Position numbers and translations under genes: made by a program. A stretch of DNA of 64,000 nucleotides from Aquilaria yunnanensis (lineage: Eukaryota; Streptophyta; Magnoliopsida; Malvales; Thymelaeaceae), in the NCBI GenBank assembly GCA_039654915.1, contig CM077594.1:101570893-101634892 (forward strand). The letters are read 5' to 3'. Below, one piece after another: positions 20,002 through 32,929 of this stretch (its first letter is position 1; the number at the start of each line of letters is the position of its first letter). A model generated the notes under the pieces. The model made no database searches, was not told the DNA's origin, and saw nothing but the letters and a program-made list of their open reading frames with translations.

Positions 20002-23000
20002 GTCTTCCTCTACAGCTTCCCATACACCTGTTTCAGCTAAATTGTCGATTGGGTCATCCATAATTATGGGAGACCTGTTCACATCGGCCTGCAATTCTTC
20101 CTGATATGCATCTTTGACATCAGCTACATTATTATGAACAATGCGTCTAGGTTTGATTTTCAACACCGCCAACCAACCCGTTTTGTCACGTGACTTCGTG
20201 GGATAATGGGTGTAGTAAACTTGATCAGCTTGGGATGCAAGAATGAAGGGGTCAAACTTCCCATATCGACGACCATCACGAACCTCAACTATCCCATATT
20301 GTTGGTGAACCCGAATGCCACGATTTGGAGTAGGGTCAAACCAAGCACACTTAAACAATACTACTTTTTTATGTGGCTACCCAGGATATTCCAGTTGGAT
20401 AATTTATTCTAACACCCCATAAAAATCACATTCAACCTCACTTGATCTTGAAGTCCTAATACATACTCCACTGTTAAATGTTGCTTTGTCGCGACCCCAG
20501 TCGCTAATGTGGAACTTGTACCCATTTATGAAGTAAACAGGCCAACTCTCAACACGACGAGATGGCCCGCATGTAACATCCCACAGGAAGCGGTCCGTGA
20601 TAGTGTTCCTTACATCATTCACCTAGTTTCAGAAAGTCATAATATAAATATGTATTTTGGTTATTTATCAAAATATGGGTAATTGGAAGTGCAAGTAACT
20701 TACATAGTTTCTAAGCCATGTCTCAAAGTTATTCTCAATGTAGACATCCAGGTCTGCCATCTGTATATTGGGTGCATGCATGCGCACCTCATCAACGAAC
20801 AAACTACAAGATGGCATAAGAAGACGATGGAGCATAAACTGGATGAGTTTAGTAGAAAAGAAGAAAAGTTTTGTTTCAGAGAAACACTCAAGTATTTAGC
20901 AATGGGTATTGTTTCACTTACTCGAGGTACGGCTTCACCTCCTTACAATTCAGTAACACATATGCAGCTGCCACCCTCAATTCATTGTCATCAAGATAGC
21001 GATACCTTGATGCCCCATATGGTCGACCCGGGTATCTAAATATAGACCACACTGATTCATCAAATGGTCCTTCACCGCCATCATCATTACGAGGTACTCG
21101 AGTAGCCATATGTGGGATATGGGATTCAAAGTAGTAAGAGCAAAATGTAGAGGTCTCTTCAATTAGATATGCTTCACAAATTGAACCCTCTACATGAGCC
21201 TTATTTGAAACCTTCATTTTGAGGTCATGCATACAACGCTCAAACTTGTACATCCACCTATATTGAACGGGGCCTCCAACTCTTGCTTCGTAAGGTAGGT
21301 GAACCGGCAAATGTTCCATCGAGTCGAAAAAAGCCGGTGGGAAAATTCTTTCCAACTTACAAAGTATGACAGGTATATTTGCTTCCAACTCGACCATGTG
21401 ATTCACATCTAACTCTGGGGAGCATAAATCTCGGAAGAATTGGCTTAACTCGGTCAACGATTTCCATATATTATCAGGCATTGCTTCAAGTGCAATTGGG
21501 AGGAGCCTCTGCATCATTACATGACAGTCATGGCTTTTCAAACCTAACAGTTGACTTAAATTACTGTCAACACACCTCACAAGGTTCGATGCATACCCGT
21601 CTGGGAGTCTAAGTGTTTTAACCCAATTAAGCACATCAGTTCTGTGCTCTCTGTTTAGTGCAAATGTGGCTTTAGATTTAACTGCTCGGCCGTCACCCTG
21701 AGGAATTAAATGTAGCTCTGATCGACTGCACAGAATCTCAAGGTCTTTACGCGCCTTCACGTTGTCCTTAGTTTTATTGGTCACATCCATCACTGTATTC
21801 CATATATTGTCAAACACATTCTTCTCTATATGCATAACATCCAAATTATGGCGGATCAAATTAGTCTTCCAATACGGTAGCTCCCAGAAAATACTTCGTT
21901 TTGTCCAATTATGGGTTCTGCCATAACCTGGTATGGTTACAACCTGTCCATTGCGAACTACAGAAGGCAAATGTGAGATACGTTCAAATATTGCTGCTGG
22001 TGGTAAACGCTCAGGAGGCAACAATTTCTCAACTTTTCCTCTCTTAAAGGAGACTCTGTTCCTTCTGTATGGGTGATCCAACTCTAGAAATTGTCGATAA
22101 CAATCGAAGAACGACGTTTTCCTTCCATGCTCAAGTTGGAAAGCTTTACTATAATCCATGCAAATAGGGCACAATAACCTTCCATGAGTCATCCATCCGG
22201 ACAACATCCCATAAGCCGGGAAGTCATTTATGGTCCACAAAACCGAAGCGCGGAGCTGAAAATTTTGTTTCAGTGAAACATCCCATGTTTCGACCCCATC
22301 CTCTCATAGCTGCTTCAATTCATGAATAAGTGGTTGTAAATAGATATCAATATTCTGACGTGGACTCCGAGGGCCAGGTATCAATGCAGTTAAAAACATA
22401 TATGGCTTCTTCATACACATCCACGGAGGCAAATTATAGGGTGTAACAATGACAGGCCAACATGAGTATTGTTTACCAGAGTACCCGAAAGGCGTAAACC
22501 CATCAGAACAAACTCCAAGGCGAACATTTCGGGTTTCCGCCGCAAACCACGGGTACGTGGAATCAAAATGTTTCCAACCTTCCCCATCTGAAGGATGTTT
22601 TAAAACATTTGGGTCGGATCGATGCTCACTATGCCACCGCATGTGCTCTGCAGTTGACAGTGAAGCATATAGTCGCTGAAGCCGAGGAGTGAGTGGTAAA
22701 TAGTGCATAGTCTTCCTTGCTCTATCCTTACCTCGCCCATTTGTCCTCGGCTTAAACCGAGATTCACCACAAAACTTGCATTCCGAAGCAGCTTCATCAG
22801 TATTCCAAAACAACATGCAGTCGTTTACACAAGCATCAATTTTAAAATGGGCAAGACCTAGTTATGAAACTAATTTCTTCGTCTCATACCAATTGGATGG
22901 CATCTTGCTGTCACTTGGCTGCGTCTCTTTCATCAACGTTGCGATACCATCATAACACCCTCTTGGTATATGATATTCTGCTTTTAGGTTTAACAACCGA

Positions 23001-23501
23001 ACTGCAGCAGAAAGTTCAGAAAGCTTCTCACATCCATCCCAAAGAGGTGTACTAGCGGAGTCCAGTAACTCAGAAAATTTTCTAAACCCTTCATTAGGTT
23101 GTTGATCCTGTTCAGTGGAATTCTGATGCATACTTGGACCCGCTGCATCAAATATCATTTGAGCATATGGGTTTATATTTGAACTGTACTCAGACTGCTC
23201 ATACACATCAGAATTATGAAACGGCTGTTGCGGAGGCTCTGTAAATGCCTCCCCATGAGCTGTCTAGTTGGTGTAATGAGGCATGAAACCCACTCTGTAT
23301 AAGATGCACTCGCACGTCATCACAATACTTAAACCTCAAATTTTTACACCTCTTACACGGGCAACGTATTTTGTTTCCATCCATGTGAGCTGGGTTACTA
23401 CAGGCGAATGTTATGAATTGCTCAATCCCTGTCTCCCACTCCTCTGTGTACCCAACTCAACCCGGTAAATACCGACTACTATACGTCCAACTACGTTCCA
23501 T
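19997..23501 (-). pseudogene. CACTA TNP2-type transposase, broken and split
   Basis: TNP2 is the DDE-type transposase of CACTA elements. From the ATG at 23501 the order is as follows. First is an N-terminal transposase-associated finger with C-P-C-K-R-C. Next is the Transposase_21 core (22816-21700), with S-D-G-F-T-P-F-G and N-D-F-P-A-Y-G-M-L-S-G-W. Then comes the DUF4218 region (about 21700-20920) with D-V-M-H-I-E-K-N-V and P-V-H-L-P-Y-E-A. An intron (about 20910-20620) and the DUF4216 region (20622-20020) with F-K-C-A-W-F-D-P-T follow. Breaks: TGA at 23457-23459, a probable one-base insertion near 23283 followed by a TAG, stops near 22860, 22304 and 20404, plus TAG before P-H-K-K. Many replace tryptophan. 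The last codons continue at 1374-1526. Confidence 0.88.
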
Positions 23502-25879
23502 GGAGTCCTACCAATAGATTTATTTTTTTAGTTAATCTAAACCATGTCATTTAAAACACAGAAACTGTAATTACTAAGTTACGGTTTACGTAAGGTGCCC
23601 AAGCAGTTGGAATTTTATTTAAGGTTTACTGTTACTACGTAATAGGAAGAAATTCATAATATAATATCCATATAAGTGTTAATGGTACGCCGTTGATGGG
23701 TTTAGGGGTTACTTAATACATTTTATGTAACGTGTAGGGTTAATGCTTTTACTTTTACATATAAATATTTTATCCATATATTTACTTTTTGCGAGTACTC
23801 TTATTATTACTATTACTTTACAACAACTCGTCTCATAAAAATTATTGTTTCAATAATTATATATTATTAGTATTTTTTTTCTAATTATTATTACTCTGAA
23901 TGGATTGCTTATTATAATAATAATAATAATACTTATTATTATTATTATTACTATTACTATTAGTACTATTTCAATATACAATTATTATTATTAATATTAT
24001 TATTAATATTCTTATTATTATTCTTCTTCTTATTCTTATTATAATAAATTATTATTATTATTATTATTCTTCTTCTTCTTCTTCTTCTGTGATTAATGGT
24101 AGTTAAAATTATTATTTGTCTTATTGGATTTATTATTGGCATACAGATTGCCAATAGTAATAATAGTATTACTACTATTACTTTACTACTAATGTTAGAA
24201 AAAGTTATTTATTGTTCCAAATACTAGAAATTATATTATTATTATTCCTATTAATATTATTATAATTGATATTACTCATAAATGATTTTGTACATCAGAA
24301 ATAACAATACTTAATATTATTAATATTATTCTTACGTACTATGACTTTACTACTACATTCATAATCCCATATTTATTCTTACAAGTATTACAAATGATTA
24401 CTAATATTATTAATATTGACATATATTATTATTCAAGGTCAAACTTAATCAAATAAAATTAACTCACTAGAAATACTCTAGAAATTTATATTAATGCCAA
24501 TTATGAAAACATTGTGCTCAAAATTCCAATTAACCATTGTACGTGGCATAAAAATATATTACCCAAACAATTGACTTCAAACCAAATCCATTGGTATTTT
24601 TGAAATATACTAAATAATTTAACACACAAATATACTAATTACAAAAAGTTAGCATCCAACTAATTATTTTCTGTTCTTAAATATACAAACTACGTTTGAC
24701 ACATAAATATACTACCTAAATAATTTACATCCCACCATTAATTATTATTTTTAAATATACTAACTAACTTAAGACATAAATATACTAACTAAACAATTTT
24801 TTAAAAAAATACGTAAACAATTTACGGAAAATAATTTTATTTTCTACTTGGAAATATACTAATACTTAGTACTTAAATATTTTTAAAAATATTTCGTAAA
24901 CCATTTACAGAAAACAAAGAATTTTCTATTTGTAAATATTTAATTACTTAGTAATTAAATTTTTTTTGTAAATATACTAACTACTTTTACACATAAAAGT
25001 ACTACCTAAACAAACCCATAAAAACTAATTTCAAACGTAAAATATACTACCTAAACAATGTACTTTAAACTATTTATTTAATATTTTTAATTATTCCAAC
25101 TAATTTGAGAGATAATTATACTACCTAAACACTTTATTAAAATCAAAATTATTTCATATTTTGAAATATAATAACTAATTTCATACGTAACTTTAGTACC
25201 TAAACAATTTACGTATAAATAATAATTTACTAATTTTAATTATCTTAACTAACTTCACACATAAATATAGTACCTAAACAATTCAATTAACACTAATAAT
25301 TTCATATTTTATAATTCATCACGAAAATAAAAAAAAAATTGTAAGAAAATACACATAAATTTCCAATTGTATATATTTCCAATGGGTAACCTAAAAAATT
25401 CACATCCAACCATCAACAACACAAAATCACAAATATTGCATATATTTCAAACCAAATAAACAACTAAAAATCCGGATTATGCGTATTTATTGGTATAAAA
25501 ATTTAAAAAATATAAAATAAACAAACTTACCTCAAATCACGCTCTATCTTCCTTCAAATGGCCGCAAAGAACTGCAATCATGCAATAAAACCCAAAATAT
25601 TCAATCCATTATCAACCAAAACAGTGAAACGAGGCAAAAATTGAAAAAAAAAAATCAACGAAATTGGAAATAAAACGAAACTAACCTTCAGATCTCCCCA
25701 AATGACACCAGATCCACGTACAACTGAGCTAGACGAAGCTGTTTCACGGCTTAATCGGAACCAAAACGTGAATGTGTGTGTTGTGTGATGAAGAGAGAAG
25801 CTAGAAGAGAGAGACGCAAATTTTTGCTCGCTAGAGAAGACAATTCGCGCTGGGGGGGGGGAGATTTAAAAACTTTTTT
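23502..25879. other. AT-rich 5' region of the CACTA element
   Basis: No coding sequence seen. It contains long TAT/ATT microsatellite tracts (about 23870-24090) and many dispersed TACTAACTAA/ACACATAAATATACTA-type words (24560-25300). A minus-strand splice-donor-like GTAAGT near 25530 suggests a 5' untranslated intron of the transposase gene. Confidence 0.5.
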
Positions 25880-26660
25880 TCCAACTGCTAGGACCGTTGG
25901 AAATCCTAAACTAAAACGCATCGTTTCATTAAACGCACAAAAAAAAATTCCTTTCTATTTCCAACGATCTCAGCCGTTGGAAAACTTTCAAACTAAAAAT
26001 TGCATAACTTAATTTTTCAACTGTTATAGCCGTTAGAAGAAAGAAATACAAACCATTTTATTTTCCAACGGCTTAAGCCGTTGGAAGTGTAATAAATCCA
26101 AATTTTGCAGAAAATCTATTAATTTACTCATTTTCCAACGGCATAAGCCGTTGGAAGTCATATATATAATTTCTTCAATTTCCAACGGCTAAAGCCGTTG
26201 GAACTATGATAAATCCAAATTTCCCTGAAAAAATCCATTAATTTACACATTTTTCAACGGCATAAGCCGTTGGAAATAATATATATAAATAATTTCTTTA
26301 TTTTCCAACGGCTAAAGCCGTTGGAACTATAATAAATCCAAATTTCACAAAAAAATGCATTAATTTACCCATTTTCCAACGGCATAAGCCGTTGGAAGTA
26401 ATATATATACATAATTTCTTCATTTTCCAACGGCTAAAGTCATTGGAACTAAAATAAATCCAAATTGCATGGAAAATCCATTAATTTACCTATTACTTGG
26501 CCCATTTTCCAACGGTTCAAGCCGTTGGAAGTTATATATATATAAAATTTCCACAATTTCCAACTGCTGGGCAATTGGAAAATATTTTTTCTTAGTTCCA
26601 ATGGTTTTGGCAGTTGAAAATTTTCAACTGCTTCACCGTTGGAAATAAGGCAATTGGAAA
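25880..26660. repeat. CACTA subterminal palindromic repeats
   Basis: About 13 units of a perfect or near-perfect palindrome, best form CCAACGGCTTAAGCCGTTGG (26064-26083), are spaced roughly 48-80 bp apart. Examples lie at about 26135, 26182, 26253, 26305, 26376 and 26428. Units near the edges are more diverged (25884, 26560, 26610). In CACTA elements such subterminal repeats bind the element-encoded proteins. Confidence 0.88.
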
Positions 26661-26667
26661 AATAGGT

Positions 26668-26680
26668 TTTTTTAGTAGTG
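26668..26680 (-). repeat. CACTA terminal inverted repeat
   Basis: The minus strand begins CACTACTAAAAAA. This is the terminal motif that gives the superfamily its name; the following TTA (26681-26683) may be the 3-bp duplication. Confidence 0.8.
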
Positions 26681-28469
26681 TTAGCTTCCCTCAAGATGAA
26701 GCCCAAATTCGACGAGTTCAGTAAATGGAGCTAGAAGGTCAGTTTGAAAAAGTTTAGATTAATTTGGCTCAGTGATTTGATGGTCTCGAAGCTTGATTTC
26801 GATGGTGAAGCTCGATTCAAACTCTATTAAGGTTCGTTGGCTAGAAAGAAGCTAAATTATGATTTCAAAAATTATGGTATTATTTATTTTATTAAATTAA
26901 TTATATTATAGTAATATTATATTAGGCTTATTAGACTCGATAATAGTTCAAGTTGAATAATATCAAGCTTGATATAAGTTAACACCCAAATATAGTTATT
27001 AAATTGGATTCCAATCGTGAATTGAAATCTTTAATTTGTGAATCGAGAATCAAATAGAATCATAGGATTCAATAAATATGAGAAAATATAATTTGTATGA
27101 TACGCTATATGTAGAAACATATGAATGAACACAAAGTAATACATGAAATATTGATTCAAATAGGACTCGCACTTCATATTTCCAATAATATATATATTTA
27201 TTTAAACAAAATAGATAACTAACTAAAATCGAATAAAATGAAAAAAAAATACATGATCATTAATTAATTAAAATAAGATAACTTGATTTCAATATGAAAG
27301 TCATATTTTAAATTATACACATGTTAATTGGGTATATGTTTGGCTAGGGTCCAGTAAGGATGGGGTACCCAAATTGTTATAAAATTGTTTAGATTTCATG
27401 AAACATAAAAGCCAAAAATGTTTTAGTATCACTATCAAAATGTAATAGTTGAAAATGATTTATCGGTAAAATAGCTGAACGTTTGTTTTTAATAAAGAGT
27501 AACTTATAAAATGAGTTAAATTACATTTTACAAATTAGCCACACAGGACTATAAAAAACAATAGGGACATAAAAATAGTTACTAAAAGGCTTATGCATTC
27601 CTGTGACAATGAATGAACATGAAATAAAAAGGAACTAATCTAGTCAAACCTTCCATATAAATCAAAATAAATCAAAGATAAATAATTCACACATAATAGG
27701 AAGAAAAGGTTGAGAGAGAATGGCCAAATAATCAAAATTAATAATAGATGATCCAAACAAATTAAGGCAGATCAATGCCTAAAAATGGATATGCCAACAC
27801 AAGTATAACAAAAATAATAAACATCTTCTAATTTATTATATTTGACAAGGAATTGCAACCAAAAACTCTAACACAAAATTGAAACCACAAACTCTCTCTT
27901 TATACACTTCATTGATTGATCTCCAAACAACTCGATAGCCATAGATGTCTCTTAACGTTGTTCATTAGATCAAACAACTTCCACTAAAGAGCCATAGGCT
28001 CTATGGAGAGCCAAAAACAACAAAGAAAGATTGTGAGGCAAAGAACAGGAACTTCTAAAGATTATCGTGCGAAGCTAGTTAAAAGACCAGTTCTAGCTGG
28101 AAACCACCACCAATTAGATAGAACTTAAGAAAGAGAGATATTAGGGTAAATATATAAGGCGAAAGGAGAGAGAGATTAAAAAAAATGGTGTTAATCTAAC
28201 GTGCTCAACTTAGCAAACTGATTGCCCAAACTGATCCAATCCAATGAGCATGCAGGTTTTATGTGGATTTCAGTTAGGTTGAGTTCTAAAAATAGATATA
28301 TGATATATATGCAGGCTAGTGCCTGTTATAGTTGTATACTCGGCAAAACCAAACTGACCCCATCCCTTTAAATTTAAGCTAAGCCCAACCATTGTCTCTT
28401 AGCTGCAAAAGAAAATGTGAGTCCAACTCTTCTACCAGCTCAATTTCTAATCCTTAATCACTAAATGTG
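26681..28469. other. AT-rich sequence, no gene recognised
   Basis: Frames are short and low in complexity on both strands. Some purine-rich tracts (27700-27740, 28120-28190) resemble untranslated leaders but no coding region follows. Probably old, decayed intergenic or transposon DNA. Confidence 0.4.
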
Positions 28470-29637
28470 ACACTAAGGGTGATACTATTCGGGTTAAATA
28501 AAACAAATAAAAAAATAAAAAAGTTTCAGAAATTTGGTTTGGTTTTAGGAAAACCTGTATTAAGATAATTTTGGTTTCAATTCCACTTTTAGTTGGTGCC
28601 ATCAATTTGGCGACCGAAATAGCCAAAGACTTTCTTCTAATTTAGATTTTTTTGTTGGGCTGGTTCCCTCTCTCACTCAAACACACCATATAGTTGGCCA
28701 CTTCTAAGCCTACTCTCGCTCTCCCTCACCCTAACTCTAACCACACTAGACACATAAACACGCAGCAGCTCTGCCTCTGTCTCGCAGTTCTTACCTCGCA
28801 TGACGCGTTGCTCAACAGTCGACTCTCGTCTGGTTGATCTTATGCCCATTCTTCGAATCTTTGTCTCACAACTCATTCTGTTGCCTTCTCTCTCGTTAAG
28901 GACACCGTCCTTAGTCGTCCCTCTCCCTCAACTGAACAGCCTCAAAGTTATGCCAGCCATCGTTGTCTGAAAATTGCACACAGCCGCCCCCTCCCCACGA
29001 AAGATCAATCTAAGATTTGATGCTAGTTTCATATGTTTTGTTATTGGGTTTATGTTAGGTTTTGTTGCTACCAGCTTGGGGATTTCTTTTAAAATTTAAA
29101 AAATTGATTAATGTGGGTTAAATGCTTAATTCATTATTTGTAGAATGCTCCAGATTCTGCAATTCGCCTTTCCAAGAGACTTATCAAACCCCTGCCAAAT
29201 TGTCACAGGCAAGTTCGTGATTGATGATGATTATTTATAATAGTTAGTATTTACTTTAAAAAGATGAAATTTAGTTAAGTAAATCTTTATAAATATTGGT
29301 GTGTTGATTGGAATTTACATATTTTGTTGTGTTTTTCAGCAACAGTAAGCTGCTGCATCTTTATTTTCCCCCCATTTGTTTGGTTAATTCAGCCACACAA
29401 AGTAGGACTGGGACAATTTGGTTTTGGTAGGCAGGGAGCTTTTTTTCTTTTTCACAATTTTCATTTAATTCGTTTACGACCCGAACCAAATTGAAATATT
29501 TTGATTAGGTTTTACGTTGGTTCTTATCTCTAATTCGGTCTATTCGGATTGTCATCATCTGAAACCAAAAAGGGAAAAAAACTACTTATTTGGTTTGGTT
29601 TAAACCCAAAAAATGGCATAAGCACCCCTACAGAAAG
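28470..29637. mobile_element. Possible degraded hAT-like element
   Basis: The left edge CTAAGGGTGATAC plus GGGTTAAATAAAAC, and the reverse complement of the right edge CTGTAGGGGTGCTTATGCC plus GGGTTTAAACC, look like diverged inverted ends of the 'aggggtg...ggtttggttt' hAT type. No 8-bp duplication could be matched, so this is weak. No coding remnant seen. Confidence 0.25.
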
Positions 29638-30037
29638 CTTTCCTTTCTAACCTGAAACCTGACGATTAGGGTCGGGTTAAGGTCAGGTCAGTGAAGTGAA
29701 AAATAAGTGTTTGGGTTAACACGAACCCGACCATATTTCAAGACACAAAAATTGGCTTGGTTCGGGTTAAACCCAACACCATCTAACTATGACCCAAATG
29801 CTATCCTAACTCAAAATTCCCTAATACATAATACCCTGTCACCAGCGCAGCCCAATCCTAAGCCTAGCCCTAAACTAGGTCAAAGTCACCTACCAATCTA
29901 ATCCCCCCATCCCAACACCACCCCTCGGCCCTCGCAGCAATTTGCTGTTGCCCCCACCTCACCTCCCTACTCTGTCTGCTACTTCGAACCCAACTTCGCC
30001 CCATCTCCAACCCTTTATCCTATTCGGCCACAACAAC
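29638..30037. other. Non-coding sequence left of a solo LTR, with TCGGGTT-type repeats
   Basis: TAGGGTCGGGTTAAGG near 29665 has an inverted counterpart (CTAACCCGACCCTAAA) near 48278, just outside the MULE. This could mark the two ends of a hAT-like element into which the MULE and solo LTR inserted. The resemblance is short and not proof. Confidence 0.25.
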
Positions 30038-30042
30038 TCCAC

Positions 30043-31393
30043 TGTTAAGTGCATGGCATGTCTATCAATTAACCCTTATTTGTGTACTTCATAGTAATAA
30101 TTATTAGAATTTAGTGTTCTTCTAGTGTTATTCTTATGTTTTTGTGGGTGAAGGTGATTGGAGCAAAAGAGGGGTAACTTGCAAGCAATTTTTGGACATT
30201 TTCTTGGAATATTCAGGCTTGGGTAAATGCATAAAAGTAGTAGCCCTTCTTCTTAGCTTCGAGTGGGCTATTGAATCACCTCAATCGGACATCTGTGCGC
30301 AAAGTTATGGTCAAAATACTAAAGACTATCCGTGCTGTCGAGTATTGCCGACGCGTCGCCGGGAGTGGCGACGCGTTGCCGGGACCTGCTCTGTTTATAA
30401 AAATCTTCAGTGAAAAGTTGCGGAGGAGGATCCCCTTCGACCCCAAACCCTCTAGACTCATTTTTTGGCTAGTTTTTTTAGGGTTTCCATGGATTAGGGA
30501 GCTAGAAGGCTAATTTGATGGAGATTCTTGCTTGGATTGGAGTGGAACCTCTTCTACAACAAGGATTTCTACTTGTATTTGGTTTTTCTAACCCTAAATC
30601 CTATTTTTCTTTAGTTTGAGATTTTTGTAAATATGTGTAGATTTTTTGTTTCTATGGATGTTGTGGACCATTTGGGATGATTTGATGCTTGTAAATACAT
30701 AACCCATTGATTATTTCCATGATTTGTTGGCTCTTTTAGCTTATGCTTGAATGTGTTCTTCATTTGTTGGCTACTTGTGTTGAACAACTTTCTAGACTTA
30801 GGAAATGCTCGAGAGAGGTTTCTAAGGTTGGAAGAGGGCTAATAGAGCATGGGTAATGGGTAGATTCGAGAGAACTATCGTTCCTACGAGGCCATAAAGG
30901 AGAACTTGAGCTTAATGATTTCTAGGACAACTGGTTAGCATGAGAATGTCTAACGGAGTTCTAATGAACTAATTGGCCCTGTCTTGAAAGAGAAGGGTTG
31001 ATACTGTAGAGTTTTCCGACCTGTAACTCTTAGGAAGCATGATTTGGGTTAGGTAGGTACTTGTGTTAAAGCTATGTCTATGTAGCAGTCCATTTGGTTT
31101 GAATTCCTTAGAAACTTTGTAAATATGTGTTTAGGATAGTTGTTATGTTTGTTTGGTTTGGTGGTTGGGTGATCCACAATTTTGGTAGCTTAGCTTCTTA
31201 TTCCTTGTTTTCCACGGTTTGTTTGCTCTAGCTAAAATGAGGTCATTGTACTTGGTCTTTGATGGGATTCTTTGCCATACAATTCTCTGTGGGATCGACA
31301 CCTGACTCACCGCTACTACAATTAGCACCGTACGCTTGCGGGTGAGATTGAAGTTAAGGTTGAGAAGGTTTTTTATAAACTTCTGTCTCGCGA
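30043..31393 (+). mobile_element. Solo LTR with TSD TCCAC
   Basis: It begins TGTTAAGTGCATGG and ends TCTCGCGACA. TCCAC occurs immediately before (30038-30042) and after (31394-31398). A plus-strand TATA-like TTTATAAAAATC lies near 30391. The 3' part includes CTCTGTGGGATCGACACC, a phrase common near the end of plant gypsy LTRs. No internal region or partner LTR exists in the window, so this is a solo LTR left by recombination. Confidence 0.8.
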
Positions 31394-31398
31394 CATCC

Positions 31399-32508
31399 AC
31401 TCCTCATTCTGTCACACCCTTACCATCACGAGTAAAACTAGGTAGACGTTGACCTCATGCTAAACGATGGATCACTTGACAGCACCACCACACGCCAACC
31501 AGCTCATCGACTCACCAGCAGCGCACGAGTGACAACAACATTCCAAGACAGATTCACTAACGTTCACTGTAAGTTTCACATTTTCAATTGAAATTTAGGT
31601 TTAGGGTAAATTGGTTTAGGGTTCAAGCCTAGACAATTCGATTGCAATGTTTGATTAATATTAGATTTGGTTGAATTTGATCATTTAATTGGATTTGTGA
31701 GTTGCTTGTTATGGTGTGATAGAGGCCGAATGTTATGTATGGAGGCCGAATGACTTAAGCCGATTGATGCTTATAAAGTTCTATTATGCCTTGTTAATTT
31801 GGAGCATATAAATAAAAAAATTGGTAGTGAATGATACTTGTGATTCTATCCTTGTTAATTTATCCGAATGCTCAGTACTTTGGTTTATGGTAATTGGTAG
31901 GTTCAAATATAAATTGATTTCAGACTTTACCTTGTTAATTATACTAATTACACTATTGTAATATTCTATTTATTTTACTAGCTTGTTGCTAGCAGTGGCT
32001 ACTATTGTTGCTATAGGGGATTGCTAGATTATTGGCTGCTGCTATTGTTTTTTCCTTGCTGCTTATTGTTGTTGGTTTGTTGGTTTTGTTTTTGTATGGT
32101 TTTGCTTATGACTATAGATCATTGGATCAGCTTATGGATTTGTAGTTGTAGATTATTTGTGTTGCCTTTCACTCATGGCTTATGAATTTGTAGGATGCTA
32201 ATTGACTTATGGTCATGAATTAGCTAATGATAATGTTGGCAAATGTAATGTGTTATGTGTTGGATGAACTTATATAACTATAAGATGTGCTATGAAGTTG
32301 CTTTTAGTGCATTTTTCATATGTGTTGGCTCTTGGCATTTGTAAATGGACAACAGTTTTTTTTTTTTGGCAATTTAACTAATTTTCAAGGCCCAAAACCC
32401 GACCTTAACCCAATTTTTTTGGGGTTAGGGTTGGTTCAAGCTGAGTTAAAGAATTATGTCAGGTTAGGTTGGTTTGGGTCGCATTTTCGAATGGTGGAGT
32501 TTGAAAAT
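31399..32508. other. No gene recognised between solo LTR and MULE
   Basis: A/T- and T/G-rich sequence with short frames only. The last 130 bp (32380-32500) has GGTTAGG/CCCGACC-rich words. Confidence 0.4.
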
Positions 32509-32929
32509 GGCAAAAATCTCAAATTTGTCACTAATATTTAGGCGTGAGCTCAAATTTGCCACTATAGTTTTTTTTTTTTTTTTTGCCAAATTGGCCTTTA
32601 ATTTTTTTAAGTGGTCCAATTCACCTATTGATCTTTTAAAATTTGGATCGGATATGCCATTGAAAAAAATTTTGTCGGGAATATTCTGTTAAGAGGAAAT
32701 ATATTCTGTAAAAAAATACTTGTGTGGCAAAATAGAGGCTGATTTGGGAAAAAATGATAGGACACGTAGATGGAGAAATGTTGAGCAGGAATTAGGGTAT
32801 AAGTAAATGTATTTTGGTAGGAATTGCGAATTAGAGTTTAGGGTTTATCATATGAATTGGGGATTTGGGCAGGATATGAGAATTGGTGTTTAGGGTTAAT
32901 CGTCAGCCCTGATAATTTGTGGTTTCAAG

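Larger units (their letters stand above)
1..26680 (-). mobile_element. CACTA (En/Spm) DNA transposon, left end outside window
   Basis: The right terminus reads, on the minus strand, CACTACTAAAAAAACC ending at 26680, followed by TTA as a possible 3-bp target duplication. Just inside are about 13 palindromic subterminal repeats, as in CACTA elements. The minus strand then encodes a TNP2-type transposase and a second Transposase_24-type protein, the usual pair of plant CACTA elements. The other terminus is not in the window. Both genes are broken by nonsense codons, so the copy is inactive. The LTR retrotransposon at 1527-19996 is a later insertion; without it, about 8.2 kb of CACTA sequence lies in the window. 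Confidence 0.85.

Noticed and set aside
23870..24160. Asn/Ile-rich frames in ATT repeats
   Set aside because: Microsatellite translation only.
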